Source: a bacterium
GTDB taxonomy: Bacteria; Eisenbacteria; RBG-16-71-46; CAIMUX01
Assembly: GCA_030431975.1 (NCBI GenBank)
Contig: JAUIHP010000003.1
Span: 293,925-357,924, forward strand
Length of the DNA: 64,000 nucleotides
Reading direction: 5' to 3'
Part shown: piece by piece, positions 45,575 to 54,281 of the stretch
Position numbering within the stretch: position 1 is the first letter of the stretch
How the letters are laid out: the number at the start of each line of letters is the position of its first letter
Position numbers and translations under genes: made by a program
The notes under the pieces: generated by a model
Told to the model about the DNA's origin: nothing
Database searches by the model: none
What the model saw: the letters and a program-made list of their open reading frames with translations, nothing else

Positions 45575-47878
45575 TTATCTGGTGACTCGGACGACCTTGA
45601 TCTCCTGTCCCTCGTTTCCCCGGGCCCAATACACCCCTGCGGGGACCGTTCTTCCCCGGGCGTCCGTGAAGTCCCAGTCGGCCTTGGTTTCACCGTCTTC
45701 AAATCGAGTCCAGGTTTCACTGATGCGTCGACCGCGCGCGTCGAAGATTGCGACAGGAAGGGAAGAACCGTCCTTTCCAGGATCGCTCGTCGGTCCCAGG
45801 TGAAGGGTGACGTGTCCGTTGGCCGGATTGGGTACGGCCCGCAGGTCGAGAACGACGGGGGGCGCGTCCGGGACGATCGCACGAGCGATGAGATTGCGCG
45901 TCATGGTTTGAACGACCGGATCGTCCGCCAGTCCCCAGCACCAACCCGTCGTTCCGCCATTGAAGACAAAGGAGCGCTCCGTTTCCCGAATGGCGACGAG
46001 TGCGTTCCCGGTCGCGGTTTCATCGTAGGCATTCCAGCATTCGCTCATGCCGAGCAGCTGGAACTCGGAAGGGTTTCCACTGGGGTCGAGGATGATGGGC
46101 GCACCGGGCGAGTCGGGGTCCTTTCGCAGGGGAGCGCCGTCGACTTCGTATCCTGCGATGGCATAGTCCTGTCCGAAGACGGCACCGTTCTGAACCCCGG
46201 TTCCTTCGAAGATCCAGTGGTCCTCGTTGTGGCTACAGAAACCACCGTACCCGAGCAACCAGTCGTAGTCGCATGGGCAGTCCGACCGGGTCGACCAGTT
46301 GACCATTCCTCCGTGGCGCCAGCTCGTTCCCAGCAACTCCGCTCCCGAGCGGTTGACGGGTTCCGAGTCCCACCAGTTGGTAACGCGGGACGGGTCGATG
46401 TTTTGATACGGGTCTTGGCCGAACCGGTACTTGTAGCAGACGAGTCGCTCTCCGGTCCCGGGCTCCACCGGGTCGTCGGCATCGACGAGGCGAGTTTGCC
46501 ACCAGCAGGTGTTTCCGCTGAAAGAAAGGAGCGAGCCTCCGTCGGCGACGAATGATTCGACGTTGGATCGCATCTCACCCGTCCAGTACTCGCTGTGCCA
46601 GGTCAAAACGACGGCATCGTACTGCTTCAGCCATTCTCCCCGGCGATGCAGGTCGAAATCGTCGGCCGTCCCGAACGGGATGCCTTCCCGATGTAGCCAG
46701 CGGACGAGGTGAACCGGCGTGTGATAGAAACCCCAGTAGCCGTGGCTGTTCGGGCGCTCGAAACTGACCTCTGCCGTCGGAGGCGAGGTGTAAAAGCTCG
46801 CGCCTCCCCAGCGGTTGTAGGCCTGGTCTGTGTGGCTGGGAAGCACCACGAGAAGTTTGGCCTCGGGGACTCGTTCGCGTACGACGAAGGTGTCCCATTT
46901 TCGCTGGTATCCGTCGTCGACCTTGACCGTGTAGACCCCACTCTTCCAGTGAGTCGGGATGGAAATGCGATGACTGACCGGCCAGCCGCAGCCGTTCCGC
47001 CACGGTTCTTCCCGCGTCGGAGGGAGGGTCAGTCCGCCCAACTCGACGGGTCCGTAGACCAGGCGTGGCCGATCTTCCTCGGACCACACTTCTACCGTGG
47101 CCTGTCCGTCAGGGGCAGAGATATGCACATCGATAGTCTCTCCCGAGGTAACCGAGGTCGGCTTTGCATAGAACTCCAGAGGCTCGACCTCCTGACCACC
47201 TCGAATCTCGAAGTCGTCGAGCCAGAAGCGCCCGGCGCGGAGGACCTTCGAATAGGAGAGACCAAACGTGACCCAGCAGAATCCGGGGGCATCCCCGGCG
47301 GACGGGTTGAAGGAGACGGTGAACTCCCGAGGTTCGCTCATGTCCTCGCCGACCAATTGCAGCAGGGGTTCGCCATGAATCCAGGTGCCGTCCAACGCTT
47401 TGTAGACGACCTCGACCTGAAACGGAGAGTCGGGCTGTTCGATCTGCAGCTTGAAGCTCAGCGTGTAGTCACGATTCATGGCCGGCAGGAAGATGTTGGG
47501 TGCGGCGATCCGGTAGTTGAGTGTTCGCAACGGGAGATCGGCCCGTATTGACGGAGCTTCCATCCCGTGGACCGTCGTATCGCGGTAGGTGTCGAAGAAG
47601 GGTCGGTGTGCGACCGGACCCGTCGACCATCCGCGAGGGAGGCCGGTCCTGGCATCCGCATTGGTGAAGTCTTCGGTATGGATGACCTCGCCGGCCATCA
47701 CCGTTGGGCAGATCGCCGCCACGGCGAGGAACGAGCCAAGGACCGAGCCAAGCACCGAGCCAAGCACCGAGCCAAGCACCGAGCCCAGGAGAAGTCGACG
47801 AAGGCCGGTTGCTCGTTGCGAGTCGGCAGAAGGGTTCGAGGCCGGCGAAAGCGACGGGACGAAACTCTTTGGGATCAA
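45575..47878 (-). CDS. Secreted protein with DMFase-beta-like domain and sorting tail
   Basis: 767 residues. The signal peptide core consists of LGSV repeated from 12-bp DNA repeats, then FLAVAAICPTVMAGE. A jelly-roll-like domain (about 75-200) follows. The central part resembles the C-terminal domain of N,N-dimethylformamidase beta subunits: HLVRWLHREGIPFGTADDFD, YDAVVLTWHSEYWTGEMRSN, FVADGGSLLSFSGNTCWWQT. The last ~85 residues (LRAVPNPANGHVTLHLG, IFDARGRRISETW, VPAGVYWARGNEG) are a FlgD-Ig/sorting-type tail. The start is uncertain: TTG 47878 has GGAG 9 nt upstream. An amidase role is only suggested by similarity. Confidence 0.75.
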   Translation of the reverse strand: MIPKSFVPSLSPASNPSADSQRATGLRRLLLGSVLGSVLGSVLGSVLGSFLAVAAICPTVMAGEVIHTEDFTNADARTGLPRGWSTGPVAHRPFFDTYRDTTVHGMEAPSIRADLPLRTLNYRIAAPNIFLPAMNRDYTLSFKLQIEQPDSPFQVEVVYKALDGTWIHGEPLLQLVGEDMSEPREFTVSFNPSAGDAPGFCWVTFGLSYSKVLRAGRFWLDDFEIRGGQEVEPLEFYAKPTSVTSGETIDVHISAPDGQATVEVWSEEDRPRLVYGPVELGGLTLPPTREEPWRNGCGWPVSHRISIPTHWKSGVYTVKVDDGYQRKWDTFVVRERVPEAKLLVVLPSHTDQAYNRWGGASFYTSPPTAEVSFERPNSHGYWGFYHTPVHLVRWLHREGIPFGTADDFDLHRRGEWLKQYDAVVLTWHSEYWTGEMRSNVESFVADGGSLLSFSGNTCWWQTRLVDADDPVEPGTGERLVCYKYRFGQDPYQNIDPSRVTNWWDSEPVNRSGAELLGTSWRHGGMVNWSTRSDCPCDYDWLLGYGGFCSHNEDHWIFEGTGVQNGAVFGQDYAIAGYEVDGAPLRKDPDSPGAPIILDPSGNPSEFQLLGMSECWNAYDETATGNALVAIRETERSFVFNGGTTGWCWGLADDPVVQTMTRNLIARAIVPDAPPVVLDLRAVPNPANGHVTLHLGPTSDPGKDGSSLPVAIFDARGRRISETWTRFEDGETKADWDFTDARGRTVPAGVYWARGNEGQEIKVVRVTR
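47729..47788 (-). repeat. 12-bp tandem repeat (x5) inside a signal peptide
   Basis: Plus-strand units CACCGAGCCAAG (five copies) read on the minus strand as codons for L-G-S-V. They form the hydrophobic core of the signal peptide of the DMFase-like protein. Confidence 0.9.
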
Positions 47879-48079
47879 CGCGTGAATCTCCGTTGGTTGG
47901 ACAGAAGGTTCTCTCGAAAACTCGATGAGTACGGCGGGGAGCCGAGTTCTGACTACCAACGGTTCGCTAGGCGGGCCTTTCGCGGGTCGGGTGACCGAAC
48001 AACCTACGGAGTTTCAGTAGGACGACCAATAATCAAGAGTGTAGGGAAAAGGTCTACCGAAGTTCAATACCTCACTGGC

Positions 48080-48114
48080 GCAGACGGACGGACGCAGACG
48101 GACGGACGCGGACG
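48080..48114 (+). repeat. 14-bp intergenic tandem repeat
   Basis: Two and a half copies of GCAGACGGACGGAC lie in the 347-bp non-coding interval 47879-48225. This interval otherwise shows only a stem-loop at 48156-48183. Confidence 0.7.
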
Positions 48115-48155
48115 AAACTCGAAAGAAGCCTGCCAAGGTCGAGGACGGGGCGAGA

Positions 48156-48183
48156 GCGGCGATCACCGCGAAGTGATCGCCGC
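48156..48183 (-). terminator. Perfect 11-bp stem-loop after the TGA-interrupted gene
   Basis: GCGGCGATCAC / GTGATCGCCGC pair perfectly around CGCGAA, 43 bp beyond the stop of the minus-strand reading frame. No U-run follows, so it is either a Rho-type 3'-end hairpin or a palindromic protein site. Confidence 0.45.
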
Positions 48184-48225
48184 CGAGCCTGATGTCCGAA
48201 TGGCTCCCGAGGCCGCGAGGCCCGG

Positions 48226-49278
48226 TTACTTCAATCGCACCACTCGAGTGGCATAGTCAAAGCCGCCTGCCTGCATCTTCACCCAGTAGACGCCTGCCGA
48301 CAGAGCGTGACCTGCGTCGTCCGTTCCGTCCCAGACGACTTCGTGCGCTCCCGCATCCCACGGGCCGTCCGCGATCGTTCGGACGCGGCGCCCGGCGGCG
48401 TCGAAGACGCGAACGTCGACCTCTCCGGACTCGGCAAGCCGGAAGGCAAGCGTCGTTCGCGGATTGAACGGGTTTGGACGAGCGGGTTGCAGCGAGGTTG
48501 CAAGAACCTCGGATCCCCCGCCGTTCGGCGGAGTTCCCGAGTCGGTGCTCGTGCACGGGTTCTCGCACAGGCCGGGTAGGTTGCCCACTCCGTAGATCCA
48601 CTCCAGGGCGGAGCGGAGCTCGTTCGCTGCGGCCTCGATGATTCGGGCCTCGGACGGTAGGCATTCGTCGACTGGATCGACGCTCGAAAGCAGGTGATAG
48701 GACACGCCGTCCAGGATCGTGCGGTAGTTGTCGGTCGTCAGGTCTTCACTGACGATCTGGGCGAACTGGGTCTCACTGCCGAGGTTGTCGACGCGGGCGT
48801 AGACACGGTTGCCGACGCCTGGACCGGCCGCCCCCAGGACGTCGAAGCTGTATTTGATCGGGCACCAATTGCCGAACGCATCATACTCGTAGTCGCCGGT
48901 GGAGTTGGCCGTGCCGTAGAGTTCCCCGCCGGCTGCGGGAGCTTCGATCCGAACACAGTAGGCTTCGTCCCCCGAGTAGTCGGCGTACCGGTCGTCGAGA
49001 TGTATCGCCCCGATCTGGGTCAGCAACGCAGCCGCCTGCACCTTCATGGTGTTGGCGATCCCGTTCCCGTTCAGGATGAGGCCTTGCCGGGTTGTCATTC
49101 CTTCACAAATGTCGGCGGACAGCCAGTCCGAGAACATCATGTAGTCCTCGGGATAAAGCATCGAAGAGATGTTGGACGTTCCGGTGTTGAGGAGGATTCC
49201 CCGGTATCCCAGGAGCTGTCCGAGCGTGCAACCGTTGTTGGCGAATTCTGAGGCCCCCCGGGCCATCGGAGCTCGCCA
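48226..49278 (-). CDS. 3' part of the TGA-interrupted secreted protein (FlgD-Ig tail)
   Basis: The 350 codons after the in-frame TGA continue the upstream reading frame with no shift (WRAPMARGASEF, GCTLGQLLGYRGILLNTGTS, YMMFSDWLSADICEG). They end in a FlgD-Ig/sorting domain: ARPNPFNPRTTLAFRLAESG, VRVFDAAGRRVRTIADGPW, LSAGVYWVKMQAGGFDYATR. The first ATG in this frame is at 49266; it has no ribosome site, and the part has no signal peptide of its own. An independent gene is therefore unlikely. It should be read as the C-terminal third of one ~1080-residue protein, either by UGA read-through or Sec insertion, or as the remnant left by a nonsense mutation. Confidence 0.8.
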   Translation of the reverse strand, partial: WRAPMARGASEFANNGCTLGQLLGYRGILLNTGTSNISSMLYPEDYMMFSDWLSADICEGMTTRQGLILNGNGIANTMKVQAAALLTQIGAIHLDDRYADYSGDEAYCVRIEAPAAGGELYGTANSTGDYEYDAFGNWCPIKYSFDVLGAAGPGVGNRVYARVDNLGSETQFAQIVSEDLTTDNYRTILDGVSYHLLSSVDPVDECLPSEARIIEAAANELRSALEWIYGVGNLPGLCENPCTSTDSGTPPNGGGSEVLATSLQPARPNPFNPRTTLAFRLAESGEVDVRVFDAAGRRVRTIADGPWDAGAHEVVWDGTDDAGHALSAGVYWVKMQAGGFDYATRVVRLK

Positions 49279-49281
49279 TCA
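49239..49281 (-). promoter_or_regulatory. In-frame TGA plus SECIS-like hairpin
   Basis: The TGA (49281-49279) is followed by 11 nt, then GA, an unpaired T, GGCCC, loop GGG, GGGCC and TC: an upper stem-loop with a bulged U. An outer 6-bp stem TGGCGA / TCGCCA (49278-49273 with 49244-49239) closes it. As I recall it, the E. coli fdhF SECIS also has 11 nt between UGA and the upper stem, a bulged U and a G-containing apical loop. High GC makes chance hairpins common. Confidence 0.4.
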
Positions 49282-51468
49282 GGAACTGGCATCTAAAGCG
49301 TCGAACCGGTCGAAGTCGACCTCCAGCGACTCCAAGGCTTTTTCGATGTAGTACTCCGCGCCGGCATTGAAAGCGTCCACGTAAAGGAAGCACGGATACT
49401 TCAGTACCCCGCCATCGTCCCGCCATCGCGGAAGAATCTCGAATTCGAGCGAGAACCCACCGGATGTGTCCGGCAGCAGAAAGCTCTGTGAGCTTCCGAT
49501 GAAGTTGCTGCTGACGAAGTAGTCGACCTGGGTCCCCGGGAAGAGAACGCCGTCAGCGATGATCTCGTTCGCTTCGGTGAGTTCTCCAGATCCGTCGTCG
49601 AAGTCGTCGTCGTCCTCCCTGAAATAGGAGACGAACTTGTTGTTCGCCGTGTTCGTGCCGACTTGGAACGAGTCCATGAAGGCGAACGTCCACTCCGCGT
49701 TCTCGCCGTCGATGGTCCTTCCGTCAGCTACCTTGTCCCGCCACGTGGTGTAGCGGGAGTCAGCGGCCGGCCCGATGTTTGGAATGCGGAACCACAGCTT
49801 TGCCTCCCACTGGGTCTCGGGGTCGCTTCCGGCGAGTGGACCTGAGACGTAAAGCGAGTCACCGAGAATGATCGGGGGTGTGGGCCCAAAGTTGCGGCTG
49901 CGGGTTACATCCGCATTGCCGGGCATCGTCGGGTCATTGACTTGCGTCCCTTGGGCAAAACCGTCCTGGAAACGGAGGCCGTTGTCGAAGCTGATCGGAG
50001 GAGCGATGGCCACCTTGGTCACGCGGATCGTGATGTTATCGATCAGGGGAGTGAAGTTCGTCTGGTCCGTGCAGACGGATTCCGAGATGGAGAAGGCATC
50101 ACACGAGGAATAGATCTCATAGATGAACCGTACCTGCTCGGCGTCCGGAGGGACCGGCACGTCCGCAGACGTCGCGGAGTTGATGTTTTCGGTGCAGGCG
50201 GGATCTTCCCCCACGAAGGAGAAGCTGTTCTGTCCGACACGTCCCGACCAGGACTGGGCTCCGGTCAGTTCGCAGGTGAAGGGATAGTAGTCCCACCCCG
50301 GCCGGTAGAACACCCCGTTGGCTTGGGGCAGGATGCTGTACTGCGACCATCGCGCAAAGATAGTGGTCAAACCGGGGCCCGGAAGCTGCGCGTCGTTGGC
50401 CAGGTCCACCGGACCGGACCGCGCCTCGACACGAGTTCCGTACTTCTGTTCATCGTCGTCGTCATGGAACTTCAGGACATTGCCCGCCAGTTCGCAGGTG
50501 CAGGCGTAGGCGTCCTCGATGACGTAGTTACTCACGGGCACGGCGTCGAGATAAGTGCCGTTTCCGGGACACGCCTCCGCCGTCCACCCATCCAGACCAG
50601 CTTCGAAGGTGCTGAGCGTTCCATCGACGGAAACATCGTCGAAGCCGCAGGCGCCGTAGTCGGTCGAATAACGCGCATCCTCGTCCGACCATCCGCCGTC
50701 TGAAGTGACTTCAAAGACGATGCGGTACCCGGATTCGCCGGCGAAATCGGCTGCGGTGAGCGTTTCCGAGTCGGTCACGCCCACCGGAGGTGAGTCCGGA
50801 TGGTCCGGGGCCAGGCCGATTTCACCGTCGTACCGTCTCAGTTCCGTGCGGTTGCCGCTCGGTTCGGTAACCAGGTATACGGAGGTGAAGTCGAAGTTGG
50901 GTTCGGTCTCGTTGAAGTGGACCCAGCTGAGGTCGACATCACTCGTTCCGTCGTGCGTGAAGAGCGGACTGACCAACCGCTGGCACCAGGTGTTGCCGTA
51001 GCCGACGCCGGCTTCCCAGCAGAGCTCCGCGGCTTCCGTTCCGGTCGCTCCACACCATGCAGAGCCGAGGCCGGAAAGAACTGGCGCGGCGAGGTCGTGC
51101 TCCGGGTCCGCGTCCCAACCCGAGTCGTCGACGCGACGGAAGTAGACCCCGATCTGATCGGTGATGTCCGTCGCATACCAGCCTTCGAGCGGGTCGGATC
51201 CTCCGTTGTCGAACGTCCACTTTCCTCCCAGCACGGCAAAGCCGTCCTCGTCGATGTACCCGAACGAAAGCGTGTCCGCCGCAACGCGGGACTGGACCAC
51301 TCCCTGGGGATGATTCGGTGGATAGTCGTGCAGGTTGTCGCCGATCTGCGGCGCCAGCATGTCCAGAGGAGGATCGGGCTCCCTGGCTTCTACCAATGTG
51401 GACATCAGCAGAAGACACGAGCCCATCCCCAGGACCCCAGTCAGGGTCAAGGTCGTTCGGATGGTCAT
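49279..51468 (-). CDS. 5' part of a large secreted protein ending at an in-frame TGA
   Basis: 729 residues to the TGA. Signal peptide: TIRTTLTLTGVLGMGSCLLL with cleavage near VEA. The mature part is Asp/Gly-rich and beta-rich with MAM/jelly-roll-like segments (GFDDVSVDGTLSTFEAGLDG, SYRIVFEV-like YRIVFEVTSDGG) and several Cys pairs. It approaches the TGA with FLYVDAFNAGAEYYIEKALE, then LEVDFDRFDALDASS, a Rossmann- or protease-like strand pattern that continues after the stop (LGQLLGYRGILLNTG). It is transcribed alone on the minus strand. I do not recognise a named family. An extracellular hydrolase or surface protein is plausible. Confidence 0.78.
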   Translation of the reverse strand: MTIRTTLTLTGVLGMGSCLLLMSTLVEAREPDPPLDMLAPQIGDNLHDYPPNHPQGVVQSRVAADTLSFGYIDEDGFAVLGGKWTFDNGGSDPLEGWYATDITDQIGVYFRRVDDSGWDADPEHDLAAPVLSGLGSAWCGATGTEAAELCWEAGVGYGNTWCQRLVSPLFTHDGTSDVDLSWVHFNETEPNFDFTSVYLVTEPSGNRTELRRYDGEIGLAPDHPDSPPVGVTDSETLTAADFAGESGYRIVFEVTSDGGWSDEDARYSTDYGACGFDDVSVDGTLSTFEAGLDGWTAEACPGNGTYLDAVPVSNYVIEDAYACTCELAGNVLKFHDDDDEQKYGTRVEARSGPVDLANDAQLPGPGLTTIFARWSQYSILPQANGVFYRPGWDYYPFTCELTGAQSWSGRVGQNSFSFVGEDPACTENINSATSADVPVPPDAEQVRFIYEIYSSCDAFSISESVCTDQTNFTPLIDNITIRVTKVAIAPPISFDNGLRFQDGFAQGTQVNDPTMPGNADVTRSRNFGPTPPIILGDSLYVSGPLAGSDPETQWEAKLWFRIPNIGPAADSRYTTWRDKVADGRTIDGENAEWTFAFMDSFQVGTNTANNKFVSYFREDDDDFDDGSGELTEANEIIADGVLFPGTQVDYFVSSNFIGSSQSFLLPDTSGGFSLEFEILPRWRDDGGVLKYPCFLYVDAFNAGAEYYIEKALESLEVDFDRFDALDASS

Positions 51469-51592
51469 TACTTCCCTCCCAAAAGCAAAGTGTCGGCGAG
51501 CAGGTCAAGTCGGCAGCAGGCTCGGAATACTTCGTGAGAACGAAGGCACGAGCCGAGAGGGGGGACGCAAGCGGCTACCTTTGCGGAGACTA

Positions 51593-52582
51593 TCACACCT
51601 CTGAATCGAGCGCGCGCTTCAACAGATCTGTCTCGGCGTTGGCCCCCGAGAGAATGACGCCGACGCGGCGGCCACGAAAGGTCGCGGCCTTTCCGCGCAG
51701 ACCGGCAAGCCCAGCGGCTCCGGCCGGCTCGACGATACTCTTCAGGTACCGTATCGCGACACGCATCGCAGCCAGCATCTCCTCTTCTTCAACAAGGAGA
51801 AAGTCGGTAAGTCCTTCCTTTAGGGCAGCCCGCGTGAACTCATAGGAGGACCGGGTGGCCAGACCGTCGGCGATGGTCTGCGCGGTCTCGGTCGTCACCT
51901 TTGCTCCCGCCGACCAGGAGAGTTGTTGAGCCGGAGCCTTTGCGGCCTGCACTCCGTAGACTTCCGTCTGCGGAGATCGTTCCCGGATCACGGTGAGTGC
52001 TCCGACGGCCTGAGAGCCGCCCCCGATCGAAACGAAGAGAGCATCGAGAGCCGGAGCCTGGTCGAGAAACTCATCCGTGATGGTCGCCGCTCCGGCGATG
52101 ACCCCGCGATTGTTCGTCGAATGAAGGGTGGCCAGCCCCTCCGCCTTTGCGAGTCGAGCCGCCGTTTCTACGGACTCGTCGTAGTCAGCCCCTTCCTCGA
52201 TTAGGCGTGCGCCGAAGGAATGGATCGCAGCGTTCTTCTCGGGATTGTTTCCTTCGGGAACGCAGATCGTTACGGGGACACCGAGTGCCTGTCCCGCGAA
52301 GCAGATGCCGAGACCGTGATTGCCCCGGGTTGCCGCAATGACTCCACGGGATCTTTCTTCCGGACCCAGGAGGCTCATCGCGGACAAGCCGTTTCGAACC
52401 TTGAAGGCGTGGGTCGGCTGCAGGTTCTCGTGCTTCACCCAAACTTCAACGCCGCCCAGGGCTTCGTCCAGCAACGGGTAGTTGCGTACCGGAGTCGGTT
52501 CCAGGAACTCGCGAAGCCGAACCCGCGCGTCCCGGACGTCGTCGTAGGAGATCGGCCAGGTTTCCGGAGACTCGGTCGTCAT
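51593..52582 (-). CDS. Threonine/serine dehydratase-like PLP enzyme
   Basis: 329 residues, fold type II. The PLP Lys is in QPTHAFKVRNGLSAMSLLG near residue 62 (family SFKxRGA). AATRGNHGLGICFAGQALGV covers the substrate loop and SIGGGSQAVGALTVI is in the position of the Gly-rich phosphate loop. IVEPAGAAGLAGL and GVILSGANAETDLLKR close the domain. No ACT regulatory domain, so this is a catabolic-type or related ammonia-lyase. Because TRGNHG and GGGSQ differ from textbook signatures, a related activity such as a racemase is possible. It lies 36 bp behind sthA on the same strand, with a direct repeat (TCAAAGGTCGAT) in the gap. Confidence 0.86.
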   Translation of the reverse strand: MTTESPETWPISYDDVRDARVRLREFLEPTPVRNYPLLDEALGGVEVWVKHENLQPTHAFKVRNGLSAMSLLGPEERSRGVIAATRGNHGLGICFAGQALGVPVTICVPEGNNPEKNAAIHSFGARLIEEGADYDESVETAARLAKAEGLATLHSTNNRGVIAGAATITDEFLDQAPALDALFVSIGGGSQAVGALTVIRERSPQTEVYGVQAAKAPAQQLSWSAGAKVTTETAQTIADGLATRSSYEFTRAALKEGLTDFLLVEEEEMLAAMRVAIRYLKSIVEPAGAAGLAGLRGKAATFRGRRVGVILSGANAETDLLKRALDSEV

Positions 52583-52618
52583 CTCAAAGGTCGATTCAGA
52601 GTTCGATTCAAAGGTCGA

Positions 52619-54037
52619 TCAGGGCACAGGGGGTGGCGGCTCGTCCGCCTGTGCCGGCCCGACCTTGTTGTATCCATCGAGTGCCGCCACCTTGTAGCAC
52701 TCGGCAAACGTCGGATAGTTGAAGACGTTCTGCACGAAGAAGTCGAGAGTACCGCCCAACGCCATCGCCGTTTGTCCGATGTGAACGAGTTCGGTCGCGG
52801 CCGTGCCGATGATGTGCACGCCCAGGATCTTTCGAGTCTCCCGGTGGAACAGGAGTTTGAGCAGTCCTGAGTCGTCTCCCAAAATTGCGCCGCGTGCGAT
52901 CTCCCGGTAGCGGGCCACGCCGAACTCGTACGGGACCTTGTCCTGGGTGAGTTCTTCCTCGGTTCTTCCCACCATCGAGATTTCAGGAATCGCATAGATC
53001 CCGTACGGAAACAGATGGGGCAACGCCTGGATTTCGATCCCGAAGGCATGGCAGGCGGCGTGGCGTCCCTGGTACATCGAAGTCGAAGCCAGAGAGGGAA
53101 AACCGATGACATCTCCCACCGCGTAGATCCCGGGAACCGACGTCTCGTAATGCTCGTCGACGGTGAGTCGACCCCGATCGTCGGTCTGTAACCCCGCAGC
53201 CTCCAGATTGAGGCTTTGGGTGTTTCCGGTGCGTCCGATCGAGTAGAGCAGCACGTCGGACACAATCTTCTTGCCGGACTCGAGGACGGCCTCGGCATCG
53301 CCATTGTCGCGGATCAGGACGGATTGCACGGACTCCCCGAAGCGGAAGGTGACGCCCATGTTCCGCATTTGGTAGGTCAGAGCGTCGGAGATCTCGCGGT
53401 CCAGGAATCCCAAAAGGCTGTTGCGCTTGTCGACGAGAGTGACTTCCACTCCGAGAGAGGCAAACATCGACGCGTACTCGCTACCGATGACGCCCGCTCC
53501 GACGACGGTCATGGTCCGGGGAATCTCACCGAGATGAAGAATGCCGTCCGAATCGATCAGGGCCTTTCCGTCCAGGTCTATATTCGAGGGTCGGTTCGGC
53601 GTGGTGCCCGTGGCGATGATGACCTTGTTGGCCTCCACTTCGCTCTGACGGTCCTCCGTCTGGATCTCGATCCGATTCGGGGAAACGAAACGCCCCGTTC
53701 CGGCGAGAAGCGCGACCCGGTTGCGGAGCATCTGATCACGGATGATTCCCAGTTCCCGATCGATGACGGAATTGCAACGAACCAGGACGTCGGCCATCGT
53801 GATGGGGATGGCCGAAGAAAGCCCGGCGATGGCCAGGCCGCGTCCCTGGACACGGGTCAGGTGGAGGATCGCCTCCCGCAAGGTCTTGGACGGGATGGTG
53901 CCGGTATGGAGGCAGACCCCGCCGACCGAGGTCTTGCGTTCGATGATGGCGACTTTCTTTTCGAGTTTGGCCGCTTGGATGGCTGCACGTTGGCCGGCCG
54001 GGCCGGAGCCGATGACAACGAGATCGTAGGTTTCCAT
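52619..54037 (-). CDS. sthA: Soluble pyridine nucleotide transhydrogenase
   Basis: 472 residues, flavoprotein exchanging hydride between NADPH and NAD. FAD loop VIGSGPAGQRAAIQAAKLEK at the N-terminus. The segment GGVCLHTGTIPSKTLREAIL has only one Cys where disulfide reductases have CxxxxC, the mark of SthA. NAD(P) loop TVVGAGVIGSEYASMFASLG, FAD-binding GIYAVGDVIG, and a dimerisation domain with IGQTAMALGGTLDFFVQNVF follow. Start at 54037 (METYDLVVIG). It probably balances NADPH from TCA and beta-oxidation flux. Confidence 0.94.
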   Translation of the reverse strand: METYDLVVIGSGPAGQRAAIQAAKLEKKVAIIERKTSVGGVCLHTGTIPSKTLREAILHLTRVQGRGLAIAGLSSAIPITMADVLVRCNSVIDRELGIIRDQMLRNRVALLAGTGRFVSPNRIEIQTEDRQSEVEANKVIIATGTTPNRPSNIDLDGKALIDSDGILHLGEIPRTMTVVGAGVIGSEYASMFASLGVEVTLVDKRNSLLGFLDREISDALTYQMRNMGVTFRFGESVQSVLIRDNGDAEAVLESGKKIVSDVLLYSIGRTGNTQSLNLEAAGLQTDDRGRLTVDEHYETSVPGIYAVGDVIGFPSLASTSMYQGRHAACHAFGIEIQALPHLFPYGIYAIPEISMVGRTEEELTQDKVPYEFGVARYREIARGAILGDDSGLLKLLFHRETRKILGVHIIGTAATELVHIGQTAMALGGTLDFFVQNVFNYPTFAECYKVAALDGYNKVGPAQADEPPPPVP

Positions 54038-54281
54038 GGGTGCGATGATGACGTCATCGGACGATCGATACAAGATCCGGACGAGAGACCCACGATCCCG
54101 GTCTGAAGGCAGCGCTGCCCTGAAAGCAGCGCTGCGTCGCGGGAATTGAGGTAGGGTCGAAGCTGGTCGCCATTGCGTGCGCGACCGGCGACCGACAAAA
54201 CGGCGACCGGTGAACGCAAGAAGCGGCGAACGACATGACGGTGACCGGCGCCGTACCTGTGAGATTTGGAGGATACATCCC

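Noticed and set aside
49103..49426. Separate gene starting at the ATG that overlaps the TGA (TGATG at 49281-49277)
   Set aside because: That ATG is in another frame, giving a short Arg-rich peptide. The conserved C-terminal domain lies in the original frame.
48226..51468. Altered genetic code (TGA read as Trp or Gly)
   Set aside because: Several conserved genes here end in TGA at the expected place (for example 14439-14441, 16309-16311, 21464-21466), so TGA is a normal stop.
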